NCBI GenBank assembly: GCA_026627385.1
Contig: JAPNUR010000021.1
Span: 1-57,750, forward strand
DNA length: 57,750 bases
Direction of reading: 5' to 3'
From: Bacillota bacterium
Lineage (GTDB): Bacteria; Bacillota; Sulfobacillia; Sulfobacillales; Sulfobacillaceae
In this document: one piece after another, positions 34,130 through 42,651 of the stretch
How positions within the stretch are numbered: the first letter of the stretch is position 1
Layout: each line of letters opens with the position of its first letter
Program-made: the position numbers and the translations under genes
The notes under the pieces: generated by a model
Told to the model about the DNA's origin: nothing
The model's input: the letters and a program-made list of their open reading frames with translations, nothing else
The model's database searches: none

Positions 34130-35149
34130 TCACGCCCCGGGCAAATCCCGTTTGCTATAAAATCCCGTAATGACGCGGATATGCTGCTCGGGTGCCTTCA
34201 AGGGGACCGGTTGCCCGCGCTGAGGCCCGTTGAGCAAGCGAATCAACGGGCGATTAGGCCAATCGTGGGGGTTATCCAAGACCACCCCCAATTCACCGTT
34301 GCCCAACTGCACAACCGTACCGACGGGGTAAGGCGCCACCGTGCGCTGTAGTGTCTTGACCAAATCCAGGGGGAATTCGATACCCGCGCCGCCCACGACC
34401 CACTCGAGAGCCTCGTTAATGGGTAGTGGCCCCTCGTCGGTCCGGTAGAGCAAGAGATTCATTAATTCAGCCAATCCCAAAATGCGGGCTCCGTGATAAA
34501 TTTTCTCCCCTTCCAGCGGCGGATCGCCTGACCCATCCCAGCGGGCATGGTGTTGGGCCAACGCCGCCCGGGTGGTGGCGGGCAAACTCGATAAGGGCCG
34601 AATGTGTTCTGCAAGCTCTTGACGTCGGTCGCGACCCGGTTCCGTCAAGACAGCTGATGGAACATCTAGCTCCAATCCCAGCAAGACCGCCGCCAGCGCA
34701 TAATCTTCCACCCACCGATAATCGGTGGCTTGCGTCAATTTAATGGTCAGTCCGATGATGTTCACCCAGGCCACCAGCGCCGGGTTGCCTCCGCGGTACA
34801 AGGGAATCCACTCAAACGGACGCGTCTGACTTTCGGTCAGGCGCTCGCCCAACGTGCGGGCAAAGCGCCGGGCCTCGATCAAGCCGTCGCCGCTCAGCGC
34901 TTTAAAACCGCGTTCTACCCAGTCTTTCAGGGCGCGCATATCCTGTTCGGGCAACCACCAGTTGGGATGAATCGCTTGCCACCCGGGCCACTCGACCGGT
35001 ATGACATCTAATCCTTGTTCTTTCATTGCCTCCAGGGTGGCGGCGGTCAATACTTCACCACGCTCAGCCAACACCGTACCCCGACGGCCCCAGACGGCCT
35101 CAGCGGCCACGTCCCCTGGTTGACACTCGTTGACTGCCATCAAGCGCAC
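34130..35149 (-). CDS. Degenerate HD-GYP-domain protein
   Basis: A 339-residue protein. The C-terminal half resembles an HD-GYP c-di-GMP phosphodiesterase: HHARWDGSGDPPLEGEKIYHGARILGLAE. But the GYP triad reads GDP, and the segment that should carry the HD metal ligands (HDIGK) is missing. It is therefore probably not catalytic, and may bind a nucleotide or partner instead. I chose GTG 35149, seven bases after GGAGGGGG; ATG 35140 is an alternative. It lies between cheY and cheC in the same transcription unit. Confidence 0.72.
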   Translation of the reverse strand: MRLMAVNECQPGDVAAEAVWGRRGTVLAERGEVLTAATLEAMKEQGLDVIPVEWPGWQAIHPNWWLPEQDMRALKDWVERGFKALSGDGLIEARRFARTLGERLTESQTRPFEWIPLYRGGNPALVAWVNIIGLTIKLTQATDYRWVEDYALAAVLLGLELDVPSAVLTEPGRDRRQELAEHIRPLSSLPATTRAALAQHHARWDGSGDPPLEGEKIYHGARILGLAELMNLLLYRTDEGPLPINEALEWVVGGAGIEFPLDLVKTLQRTVAPYPVGTVVQLGNGELGVVLDNPHDWPNRPLIRLLNGPQRGQPVPLKAPEQHIRVITGFYSKRDLPGA

Positions 35150-35172
35150 GACCGATCCCCCTCCATGATCTG

Positions 35173-35532
35173 TTACTGAGCTTTCGCCCACTTTTGTAGT
35201 GCTTGAATGATGCGCTCCGGCTCGTATGGCTTGACGACAAAATCCTTGGCACCCGCCTGAATCGCGGCCACAATCATCGCCTGCTGACCCAGGGCTGACA
35301 CCATAATCACTCGAGCAGCGGGATCCATCTGACAAATTTCGCGTGTCGCCGCCACGCCGTCCTTTTCGGGCATGGTAATATCCATTAAGACGGCATGGGG
35401 GTGGTGTTCCCGGTAACGGTCGACGGCCTCCTGGCCATTGGCAGCCTCGATCACCACGTACCCGGACTCCTCCAGCAACTTTTTGAGACGCATCCGCATA
35501 AAGGCCGCGTCGTCAGCAATTAGGATGGTCAT
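35173..35532 (-). CDS. cheY: CheY response regulator (set I)
   Basis: A 119-residue stand-alone receiver domain. ILIADDAAFMR gives the acidic pocket, AVLMDITMPEKDG the phospho-aspartate, IMVSALGQQ the Thr/Ser site and FVVKPYEPERI the lysine. It probably carries the signal from CheA to the switch protein. It is 24 bases downstream of cheA. Confidence 0.92.
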   Translation of the reverse strand: MTILIADDAAFMRMRLKKLLEESGYVVIEAANGQEAVDRYREHHPHAVLMDITMPEKDGVAATREICQMDPAARVIMVSALGQQAMIVAAIQAGAKDFVVKPYEPERIIQALQKWAKAQ

Positions 35533-35556
35533 TTCTTCGGCCCCCTCGACGATTGG

Positions 35557-38244
35557 TTACACAGTAGATAGCGGACGCCCCGCCACTAAGTTCGCCACGG
35601 TGTTGGCCAATAACTCCGGGTCGAACTTGGTAATCACCGCGTCAGCCTCAATTTCGGCGGCTCTAGATGCTTGCCATTGACCCGAAAGCGAGGTGTGCAA
35701 AATGATGGGAATGCGCGCAGTGTTCTCCCCTCTCTTGAGCTGGCGCGCTACCGTGTAACCATCCAGCTTTGGCATTTCCACATCGAGCACCACCGCGTCC
35801 GGCAGTGGCTCGCCGCCGGCCACCGCCGCCAAGAGCTCGGCGCCATCGCGGAATGAGCGAATGGTTACTCCTAGCACGTTCAGCGCCTTTTCTACCTGAT
35901 GGCGGGCTACCTGAGAGTCGTCCGCCAACCAGACGGCGACGTGAGGCCCCAAGGTTGGCACCGTCTGCGTGACTTCCAGCCTCGGCGGCGCCACCGTAGC
36001 CAACAACTCCTCAAAGTCAATCAATTGGATAGTCCCGAGGTCCGGATGGTTGATAAGGCCGGTGACGTGACGATTTCGTCCCTCCATCAGCTCCGGCAAG
36101 GTTTCCACGTCATCCCAGCGCACGCGAATCATGCGTTCGACGTCCTGAACCCCAAACGCTTGCACCGTCTGGTTAAATTCGGCGACCAGCAGTAGCGGGG
36201 GGTGATCCGCCTGGGAAGCCATGTCTAATGCACGGTAGAGATTAATCACGGGCAGCGCTTGTCCGCGCACGTAGACGACGCCGTCCAACCAGGGATGCTG
36301 GCCGGGCACCCGCGTGATCGTGCTGGCGGGCAGGACCTCACGGGTCTTATACACGTTGATACCGTAGCGCTGCCCATCGTCCAGCAAGAAGATCAAGAGC
36401 TCCATCTGATTGGACCCCAGCGTCACGACGTCATCCTCGAGGGGCTGATCTTGCTCACTCTTAGTCACCGGCACCAATCGTCGCACGTCCACAATGAGCG
36501 CCAAACGGCCATCGCCCAGTAGCGCGACCCCGCTGAGCCACGGTGTGAGTCCCGTGAGCCCCTGGACAGGCTTGATGACGATTTCCTGCTGGCCGGTCAC
36601 CTGATCCACCGTCAACGCCGCCTGGGTCCGGCCGTCCTTGACCCGGACTAAATAGCGGTCTTCATGCGCTTCTTGGGGATCAAACAGTTCAGTAAGCGAA
36701 AAGACGGGCAGCGGCGCATTGCGGTCGGCCACGGCCGCGTGCCCCAATGCACTCTTGACTCCGGCCACCGTCAGGCTCTCGATGCGCTCGACGGTTGCAA
36801 TCGGAAAGCCTACAGTCCATGGACCCGCCTCGACAATGAGCGCGGTCATAATGGCCATGGTCATCGGTAACTCGATGTGGAACGTCGTGCCTTCGCCCCA
36901 TTGGCTCTCCACGGTGATGGACCCGTGAATCTCATCCAAAAACGCGCGCACCACATCCAGTCCCACTCCGCGGCCCGAAAGATCGGTCACCTGGTCAGCC
37001 GTCGATACGCCCGCCCGGAACAACAATTCCGAGAGGTCATCTTCCGTAGCCCGTTCAGCGTCATCGTGGGTCATCCATCCCTCGCGCTCGGCCTTATCCC
37101 GCAGTTTTTGCCAATTAATGCCTCGGCCGTCGTCTGCAAGCTGGATATGCACATGACCTTGGGCAGCGAACGCCGTCAACCGCAGTGTGCCAATTTCCGG
37201 CTTTCCGGCCTGGAGACGCTGTTCTGGCGGTTCAATCCCATGATCGCAAGCATTGCGCAAAAGGTGTAAGAGGGGTTCGTGCAACCGATCCATGACCACA
37301 CGGTCGAGTTCGGTGTCTCCTCCCTGGGTCTTCAGCTCGATCTTCTTGTTGAGCTTCAATGCAATATCGTGCACTGCCCGCGGATATTGTCGAAACAGGG
37401 TGTCGAGGGGCAACATGCGGGCGCGCAGGGTTAAATCCTGGAGGTCTAACGCGCGTCGGCGCAAATGCTCAAAGATGGATCGCGTGGCCGGATCCAGGGA
37501 TTGTCCTAACCGATGCTCCAGTTGCCCATGATCTAGTAAAAGCTCGCCAATACCTTCCATGATGGCTTCTAAGGTGTCCGCACTGATGCGCAGGGTGGCA
37601 TCGCGGCGCTCAACCCGTTGCGTCTCCTCCACCGGCGCATCCGGCGTTTTGGGCAGCGATGAGAGGCGGTCGACTCTCTTGACTTCAATGAGATCATCAA
37701 CCACCGCGAGCAAGGCCTCGACCTTATCCACCACGTCAGGCACCTCGGGCACCCAGAGCGCGCTGACCGCCCCGTGCCAATCCCCTAACGCCTCGACCGG
37801 GGGATCGCTGACGGTGCCGGGAATCGCCGCACTCACGGCGTTAAAGGCCTGCAATGCGCGGACACCGGGCATGGGGCAGGCTGGACTCCACCGCAATTCG
37901 AAGTGGATCAGCGGATTGGCCTCGCCCGCGCCGCGTCCTTCGAGCTCCCGCCGCAAGGCATCGACGGTCTCCAGAACCAGTTGCTGGAGTTCTGGCGTCC
38001 ACTGCCAGTCGGGCCGCCCCCGCCGGTCCATGGCGTCTTCCAACCGATGCGCCCGCTCGACCCACTCGTTTAAGCCTAACATCCCGCCGGACCCCTTCAA
38101 CGTATGTGCCGCCCGAAACATCGCGTCGATGGGCGGGGGAATCTTCAGTGCCCCTTCTTCTAAAGCGCCCAGCAATTCCAGGGCCTCTTCGACAAAGAGT
38201 GCCCGCTCTTCGTCCGAGTCCCACCGAATCTCATCAAAGCGCAT
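35557..38244 (-). CDS. cheA: CheA histidine kinase fused to CheW and receiver domains
   Basis: An 895-residue hybrid kinase. Domains in order are: HPt with His47 (AAHTLKGSGGM), a P2-like region, dimerisation helices, ATPase with LLRNACDHGIEPPE, DDGRGINW and SGRGVGLDVVRAF (about 320-450), a CheW-like P5 domain (to about 600), a second CheW domain (about 615-745) and a C-terminal receiver domain (about 765-890) with AVVLDVEMPKLDG. The CheW-REC tail amounts to an attached CheV. AAAGGAGGACAGC precedes ATG 38244, which overlaps cheW by 11 bases. A receiver on CheA often acts as a phosphate sink or adaptation device. Confidence 0.92.
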   Translation of the reverse strand: MRFDEIRWDSDEERALFVEEALELLGALEEGALKIPPPIDAMFRAAHTLKGSGGMLGLNEWVERAHRLEDAMDRRGRPDWQWTPELQQLVLETVDALRRELEGRGAGEANPLIHFELRWSPACPMPGVRALQAFNAVSAAIPGTVSDPPVEALGDWHGAVSALWVPEVPDVVDKVEALLAVVDDLIEVKRVDRLSSLPKTPDAPVEETQRVERRDATLRISADTLEAIMEGIGELLLDHGQLEHRLGQSLDPATRSIFEHLRRRALDLQDLTLRARMLPLDTLFRQYPRAVHDIALKLNKKIELKTQGGDTELDRVVMDRLHEPLLHLLRNACDHGIEPPEQRLQAGKPEIGTLRLTAFAAQGHVHIQLADDGRGINWQKLRDKAEREGWMTHDDAERATEDDLSELLFRAGVSTADQVTDLSGRGVGLDVVRAFLDEIHGSITVESQWGEGTTFHIELPMTMAIMTALIVEAGPWTVGFPIATVERIESLTVAGVKSALGHAAVADRNAPLPVFSLTELFDPQEAHEDRYLVRVKDGRTQAALTVDQVTGQQEIVIKPVQGLTGLTPWLSGVALLGDGRLALIVDVRRLVPVTKSEQDQPLEDDVVTLGSNQMELLIFLLDDGQRYGINVYKTREVLPASTITRVPGQHPWLDGVVYVRGQALPVINLYRALDMASQADHPPLLLVAEFNQTVQAFGVQDVERMIRVRWDDVETLPELMEGRNRHVTGLINHPDLGTIQLIDFEELLATVAPPRLEVTQTVPTLGPHVAVWLADDSQVARHQVEKALNVLGVTIRSFRDGAELLAAVAGGEPLPDAVVLDVEMPKLDGYTVARQLKRGENTARIPIILHTSLSGQWQASRAAEIEADAVITKFDPELLANTVANLVAGRPLSTV

Positions 38245-38725
38245 GCTGTCCTCCTTTTGACGACCCTCTGGCGCCCGCCCCGGAGGGCTTGTCAGCGCCG
38301 GTCAATTCCGCCTCTAATCGCGCCGGTAAGTCATCAGGCCATCCCCACACCCATTCCTCTTGCCAGCGATAGGCGTCGGTCACCCATGCCGCGGCGGCTA
38401 AAGGCACCAGCGTCGCCCAGCTATCTCGGGGCAACGGCTCCTCTACCGCCACCAACCCTATCACCTCGTCAACGTGCACCAACGCCGTGTTGCGGTCGCC
38501 CGTCCATCGCAAGACCGATTCTACCCGCCCACTCGGGAGGGACAAAGCTGGACGCAAGGTCAACACGGTTAAAGGCAGTCCCCGCACCACGGCAATACCC
38601 GCCACTAGCGGGGGAACCTTTGGCACCCGCGTCACCTGCGAGGGTTGCAAGATTTCTGCCACCGCTAGGACCGGGGCTCCAAATAGATAGGGGCCGATGC
38701 GAACGGCCAATAGTTCACGACTCAT
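38234..38725 (-). CDS. cheW: CheW-like coupling protein
   Basis: A 163-residue protein with a divergent CheW domain: LAVRIGPYLFGAPVLAVAEIL, VPPLVAGIAVVRGLPLTVLTLRP and LVHVDEVIGLV. It links receptors to CheA. A C-terminal tail of about 30 residues is rich in Gly, Ser and Lys. I chose ATG 38725 because GGAGG precedes it. It is the first gene of the minus-strand unit of set I and is divergent from the MCP gene. Confidence 0.82.
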   Translation of the reverse strand: MSRELLAVRIGPYLFGAPVLAVAEILQPSQVTRVPKVPPLVAGIAVVRGLPLTVLTLRPALSLPSGRVESVLRWTGDRNTALVHVDEVIGLVAVEEPLPRDSWATLVPLAAAAWVTDAYRWQEEWVWGWPDDLPARLEAELTGADKPSGAGARGSSKGGQHAL

Positions 38726-38954
38726 GACGCGCCTCCACTCCAACGCTTCACCCACGCTATTCGCCAGCCACTCAGGGAGTCCTCTTTTCGCTGTCGACTT
38801 TTGTCAGCCGCGCCAAACGACGAACGAAAAAGGTTTGAGGGAAAAAAGGAGTCACCTGGCCCTCGTCGAAGTTCGACAGTATTCGGGACGCCCGCCGGGG
38901 CGCTCGTGCGGCTCAATCTAGCCCTATGAATTAAGAACACAAGGAGACGGTAGC

Positions 38955-40946
38955 ATGAGACTCACTGCCAAGGCTTCGGTTGTGGCCGGCCTGTTAATTG
39001 CCGTAACCATTGCCCAAAGTGCGCTGACCATTTCGCGGGATGAAAGCGCCTTAAAGAGCACCCGCATTCTCACCAACCGTGATAATCAGTTTTTGAGCGC
39101 CGTACAATCAATGCAAGCCGACTTCTACGCCTACGACGACCAAATGAATACCTATGCGCTCCTTGCGACAGAAAAGCATCAGGCCGCGTTGGCGGCTGTT
39201 ACATACAGCCAGGCCCTCAGCTGGGCCAGCGCTTTTCAAACGAACCTCGCCAAGGCGCGCAATCTCGCGTTTCGTCCGCAGATCACCGCCCTATTAAACG
39301 ACGTGGCCCGCGAAATTGCCCAGTATTCCACTGATGCCCATCAGGTGCACCGTGACGTCTTGGCGCGAAAGTTAGCCGCCGCTGACTATCTTCAGACGGT
39401 AGGCAACAATGGACCATCCAATGCCATCTCTCCGTTACTCAGCCAACTGGTGGCGTTGGCTCAAAAGAATTTGTCCCAGCACTTTTCAACCATCATTCAC
39501 GATCAGCAGGAGAGCATCACGTTGGCGTGGATTACGGCCTTAGTGGTGCTGGCCATTTTGGTGGCCATGTTGCTGACCATTCAATGGTTTGCCGTCAAAC
39601 CTCTGGTCTCCTTGAAAACCGTCGCGGAGCGATTGGCCGAGGGCGATACCTCGTTAGCTGTCAGTCACCGCAGCGACGATGAACTTGGCGCCTTGGCCGA
39701 CGCCTTTCGTCAAATGATGCAGTATCTGACGGAATTAGGGGCGGTGGCGGATGCCATTAGCCAAGGGGATCTCGCGGTAGCCCCCGCGGCCAAAGGACCA
39801 CACGATGTCTTAGGACACGCCATTGAGGCTATGCATAGCCGGCTGCGCGACGTGATCCAGGCGCTGCAAGCGGCAGGCCATGAAGTGCAGCAAAGCGTCG
39901 ACGAACTCACCACATTGGCTTCCCACACGACCCAAGCCACGCACCAAATCGCTGCCGCGGTGGGTCAAACGGCTCAGGCCACCAGCGAATCCTCTCACGG
40001 CCTGCAGCAAATTGCATCCGCCATGCAGCAACTCAAGTTGGCCGTCGAACAGGTCGCCAATGGCACGGCGGTGCAAGCCAACCAAGCCCAACACGGTGAA
40101 GCGGCGCTTCGTCAGATGAAAGAGGCGCAATCCTCCGTCCACGCCGCTACCCAGCGCATGGAACAGCTGGCGGAAGAGTCCCGGAAATCCGCCCAGGATG
40201 GTCGGCGCCAAGTGGAAGAAACGTTAGCGGCCATGACGCGCATTGCCGAGGGCACGCGGGCTACCGCTGAAGCCATTAGCCTCTTGGGTCAGCATTCCGA
40301 GCGCATTGGCGCCATCGCCAACACCATCTCCGACATCGCCGCGCAAACCAATTTGCTGGCGCTCAACGCCAATATTGAGGCTGCGCGCGCGGGCGAGCAC
40401 GGCCGAGGCTTTGCCGTGGTCGCGGATGAGGTGCGCAAACTCGCGGAGCAATCGTCCCAAGAAGCGACCAATGTGAGCGAACTCATCCGCACCATTCAAG
40501 ACACGGTGCAGCAATCCGTGGTCTCCATGGAAAAAGGGCAACAAGAGGTCGCCACGGGCCAAGCCCTCGGTGAAGAAACGCGTCTCGCCCTAGAAAGCAT
40601 GGAAAAAGCCGTCAGCAAAGTCGCCGAAGAAATTGCCGTGTTATCCCACACCGTGCGCACCCTTGAGCAAGAAAGCGCCGGGGTCGACCAAGGCATTCGT
40701 GAGATTCAGCGTATCGCCCAGGATAACTCGGCCGCCGCCCAACAGATGGCGTCGTCGTCGGCCGACGTGACCGATACCGTTGAAGGATTGGCCGCCATCT
40801 CAGAAGAGACTGCGGCATCCACCGAAGAGGTGGCCAGCACCAGCGAGCAGGTGGCCGAATCCGCCGAGACCTTGTCCAACAAAGCGCAACGTTTGGCTGA
40901 GGTCGCCTCGCGGCTGCTCCAGCAGGTGGCCCAATACCAGCTCTAA
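38955..40946 (+). CDS. Membrane methyl-accepting chemotaxis protein
   Basis: A 663-residue chemoreceptor. There is a membrane helix at about 8-25, an external helical-bundle sensor (about 30-185), a second helix at about 190-212 ([18 protein letters not shown]), a HAMP domain (to about 265) and a long cytoplasmic signalling domain. The tip carries [20 protein letters not shown] and [16 protein letters not shown]. No C-terminal CheR-tethering pentapeptide is present. AAGGAGACGGTAGC precedes the ATG. Degenerate copies of part of this gene lie at 51254-51625. Confidence 0.92.
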   Translation: MRLTAKASVVAGLLIAVTIAQSALTISRDESALKSTRILTNRDNQFLSAVQSMQADFYAYDDQMNTYALLATEKHQAALAAVTYSQALSWASAFQTNLAKARNLAFRPQITALLNDVAREIAQYSTDAHQVHRDVLARKLAAADYLQTVGNNGPSNAISPLLSQLVALAQKNLSQHFSTIIHDQQESITLAWITALVVLAILVAMLLTIQWFAVKPLVSLKTVAERLAEGDTSLAVSHRSDDELGALADAFRQMMQYLTELGAVADAISQGDLAVAPAAKGPHDVLGHAIEAMHSRLRDVIQALQAAGHEVQQSVDELTTLASHTTQATHQIAAAVGQTAQATSESSHGLQQIASAMQQLKLAVEQVANGTAVQANQAQHGEAALRQMKEAQSSVHAATQRMEQLAEESRKSAQDGRRQVEETLAAMTRIAEGTRATAEAISLLGQHSERIGAIANTISDIAAQTNLLALNANIEAARAGEHGRGFAVVADEVRKLAEQSSQEATNVSELIRTIQDTVQQSVVSMEKGQQEVATGQALGEETRLALESMEKAVSKVAEEIAVLSHTVRTLEQESAGVDQGIREIQRIAQDNSAAAQQMASSSADVTDTVEGLAAISEETAASTEEVASTSEQVAESAETLSNKAQRLAEVASRLLQQVAQYQL

Positions 40947-40963
40947 GGGAGCCGTCAGCAACG

Positions 40964-41001
40964 CCGGGGTTCGCGGCCGCGATTAGTCAAGCGGACCCCG
41001 G
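40964..41001. terminator. Possible bidirectional terminator between convergent receptor genes
   Basis: CCGGGGT and ACCCCGG are inverted repeats separated by a 24-base loop that itself contains CGCGGCCGCG. The site lies between the stops of two convergent genes. There is no clear T-run, so termination is only suggested. Confidence 0.35.
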
Positions 41002-41007
41002 TCACAC

Positions 41008-41949
41008 TTAAAACAATTCAATCGGCGGCACGGCTACCGCCCCGTATGCCAGGCGCGTCGACCCTTCGGTCACGCGCTGGTGCACGGCGTGTTGGGCCGA
41101 CATGACGTAGCCTTCTCGCATGGACTTTATGAGGTCGCGCACGACTTGGCTCTCGATACGGCCGTCAGGCTCTTGACTGACGTGTAATTCCAACGTTCGC
41201 AACGCATCTGCCACGGCGTTAATGCGCTGGCGAATTACATCTTGAAACTGCATCTCCCCTAACGCATCGGACAACTCGCGTACCGTGGTGTCCTGGAGTG
41301 TTCGCAAATCCGTCAGCGCCTCCCACAGCGCTTGCCCCGTCTCCCCCATTTGCTTCCAGGTTTCTTTCTGGGTGCGCTCAAGGCTTTCAAGGGCCTCTCT
41401 CATGCGAGCGCTCATCGTATCCAACATTTCATGCGAGGCCTTGACATCCGTTTTGAGCGTCTCCCGCAAATCTTGAATTTTGTTTCGCGTGTCTTTGGCC
41501 ATGGCCTCACTATCGTTAGCCAATTGCCGCACTGCGTCCGCCACCACAGCAAATCCGCGGCCAGCCTCTCCCACCCGTGCCGCTTCAATCGCGGCGTTCA
41601 ATGCCAACAAATTAGTCTCTTTGGCAATGCCTGCAATCCGCTCCATCAACGGCGCTAGTGCCCGGACCCGTTCGTCCAATCCTTCCAGGCGGTGAGCCGT
41701 CGCTTCGATCAGTGCGCTGTAATGGGCCAGCTTTTGGGCCACGTCGTCAATTTGCGGCGCTAAACTTTCGCTGTTCCAGCGGCTTAGCTGTTCCCGGCTT
41801 TCGGCCAAGGCGCCTTGAAAGTCTGTCACTTGGGCCTGGTTAACGTCGAATAACGCCTTGAGCCGTTCCGTCACCTTGAGGGCCCCCGTTTCTGTCTGTT
41901 CGACCGCTTCCAGCAGCTGCTGGCGGCATATGGCGAGAATGGTGGCCAT
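41008..41949 (-). CDS. Soluble MCP-like protein with CheZ-like C-terminal motif
   Basis: A 313-residue cytoplasmic protein with no membrane segment. The middle is a short MCP tip: [20 protein letters not shown] and [16 protein letters not shown]. After a coiled coil, the C-terminal part has [21 protein letters not shown]. The FQDVIRQ core matches the CheZ active-site helix (FQDLTGQ), including the Asp-x3-Gln residues that act on CheY-P. It may thus combine array binding with phosphatase activity. ATG 41949 follows GAAGGAGCTGAC. The first gene downstream of the set II transcription unit is cheY. A decayed copy lies at 51626-51791. Confidence 0.8.
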   Translation of the reverse strand: MATILAICRQQLLEAVEQTETGALKVTERLKALFDVNQAQVTDFQGALAESREQLSRWNSESLAPQIDDVAQKLAHYSALIEATAHRLEGLDERVRALAPLMERIAGIAKETNLLALNAAIEAARVGEAGRGFAVVADAVRQLANDSEAMAKDTRNKIQDLRETLKTDVKASHEMLDTMSARMREALESLERTQKETWKQMGETGQALWEALTDLRTLQDTTVRELSDALGEMQFQDVIRQRINAVADALRTLELHVSQEPDGRIESQVVRDLIKSMREGYVMSAQHAVHQRVTEGSTRLAYGAVAVPPIELF

Positions 41950-42022
41950 GTCAGCTCCTTCGCCGTTCACATGGCGTGTATTTGGCAACATGAATCATAC
42001 CCTCTCCTGATCTCTTGGCTTC

Positions 42023-42400
42023 CTAATGCTTCGGCAACACTTTATCAATCACGGCAATCAAGTCCGACCCGCTGACCGGCTTAATGATCCACCCCGTGGC
42101 TCCGAGGCGGCGGGCTTCTTGACGGCGTTCCTCTTGACTGTCAGTGGTTAACACTAAAATGGGCAGAAAACGCCCTTGGGGCAGGGCACGCAATTGTTGA
42201 ATGAAGGTCAGTCCATCCATCACCGGCATATGCACATCAGTAATGACGACGTCCGGCGGTTCATGCGTGGTCCGAAACCACTCAAGCGCCGCGGATCCAT
42301 TTTCTGCGGTTTGCACGTGAAACTGATGCATTTCTAGGGTAGCCTTGAGACTCATGCGCATGGTAGCTGAGTCGTCCACCACGAGAACGGTTCGCTCCAC
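42023..42400 (-). CDS. cheY: CheY-type response regulator (set II)
   Basis: A 125-residue receiver: VLVVDDSATMRMSL, the phospho-aspartate in VVITDVHMPVMDG, VLTTDSQEE and GWIIKPVSGSDL. The pattern is like the CheY proteins of soluble-array (Frz/Pil or class F-like) systems. I chose GTG 42400, eight bases after GGGAGGG. Confidence 0.9.
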   Translation of the reverse strand: MERTVLVVDDSATMRMSLKATLEMHQFHVQTAENGSAALEWFRTTHEPPDVVITDVHMPVMDGLTFIQQLRALPQGRFLPILVLTTDSQEERRQEARRLGATGWIIKPVSGSDLIAVIDKVLPKH

Positions 42401-42420
42401 CTGGTTTCCCTCCCTTCTTA

Positions 42421-42651
42421 TCACAGCCCAGACATCAGCCAACACTTGAGCCCTTCATCATCCGGCCAAGCCGCAATGCGCGCCCGCACGGCCACTAGCA
42501 CTTGCCACACCGCCGTGTGCAAATGGTCGAGCTGGCTCAAATCCACTTCCCCTCCTGGATGATCTAAAAGCCATGAGAAGAGGGGTTCTACCGCATCTAT
42601 GCCCACGTATCCTGATAACCGAGCTTGTTCTTGCGTCAACTCTACTGCCAC
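42421..42651 (-). CDS. Small STAS-like protein of the chemosensory cluster
   Basis: A 76-residue protein with a GTG start after GAAGGAG. It has the pattern GGEVDLSQLDHLHTAVWQVLVA, like the serine/threonine helix of STAS anti-sigma-antagonist domains, which is also seen in small proteins encoded beside cheA in other bacteria. It overlaps cheA of set II by ten bases and precedes cheY. Its job is unknown; it may be a scaffold or a phosphorylation target. Confidence 0.72.
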   Translation of the reverse strand: MAVELTQEQARLSGYVGIDAVEPLFSWLLDHPGGEVDLSQLDHLHTAVWQVLVAVRARIAAWPDDEGLKCWLMSGL

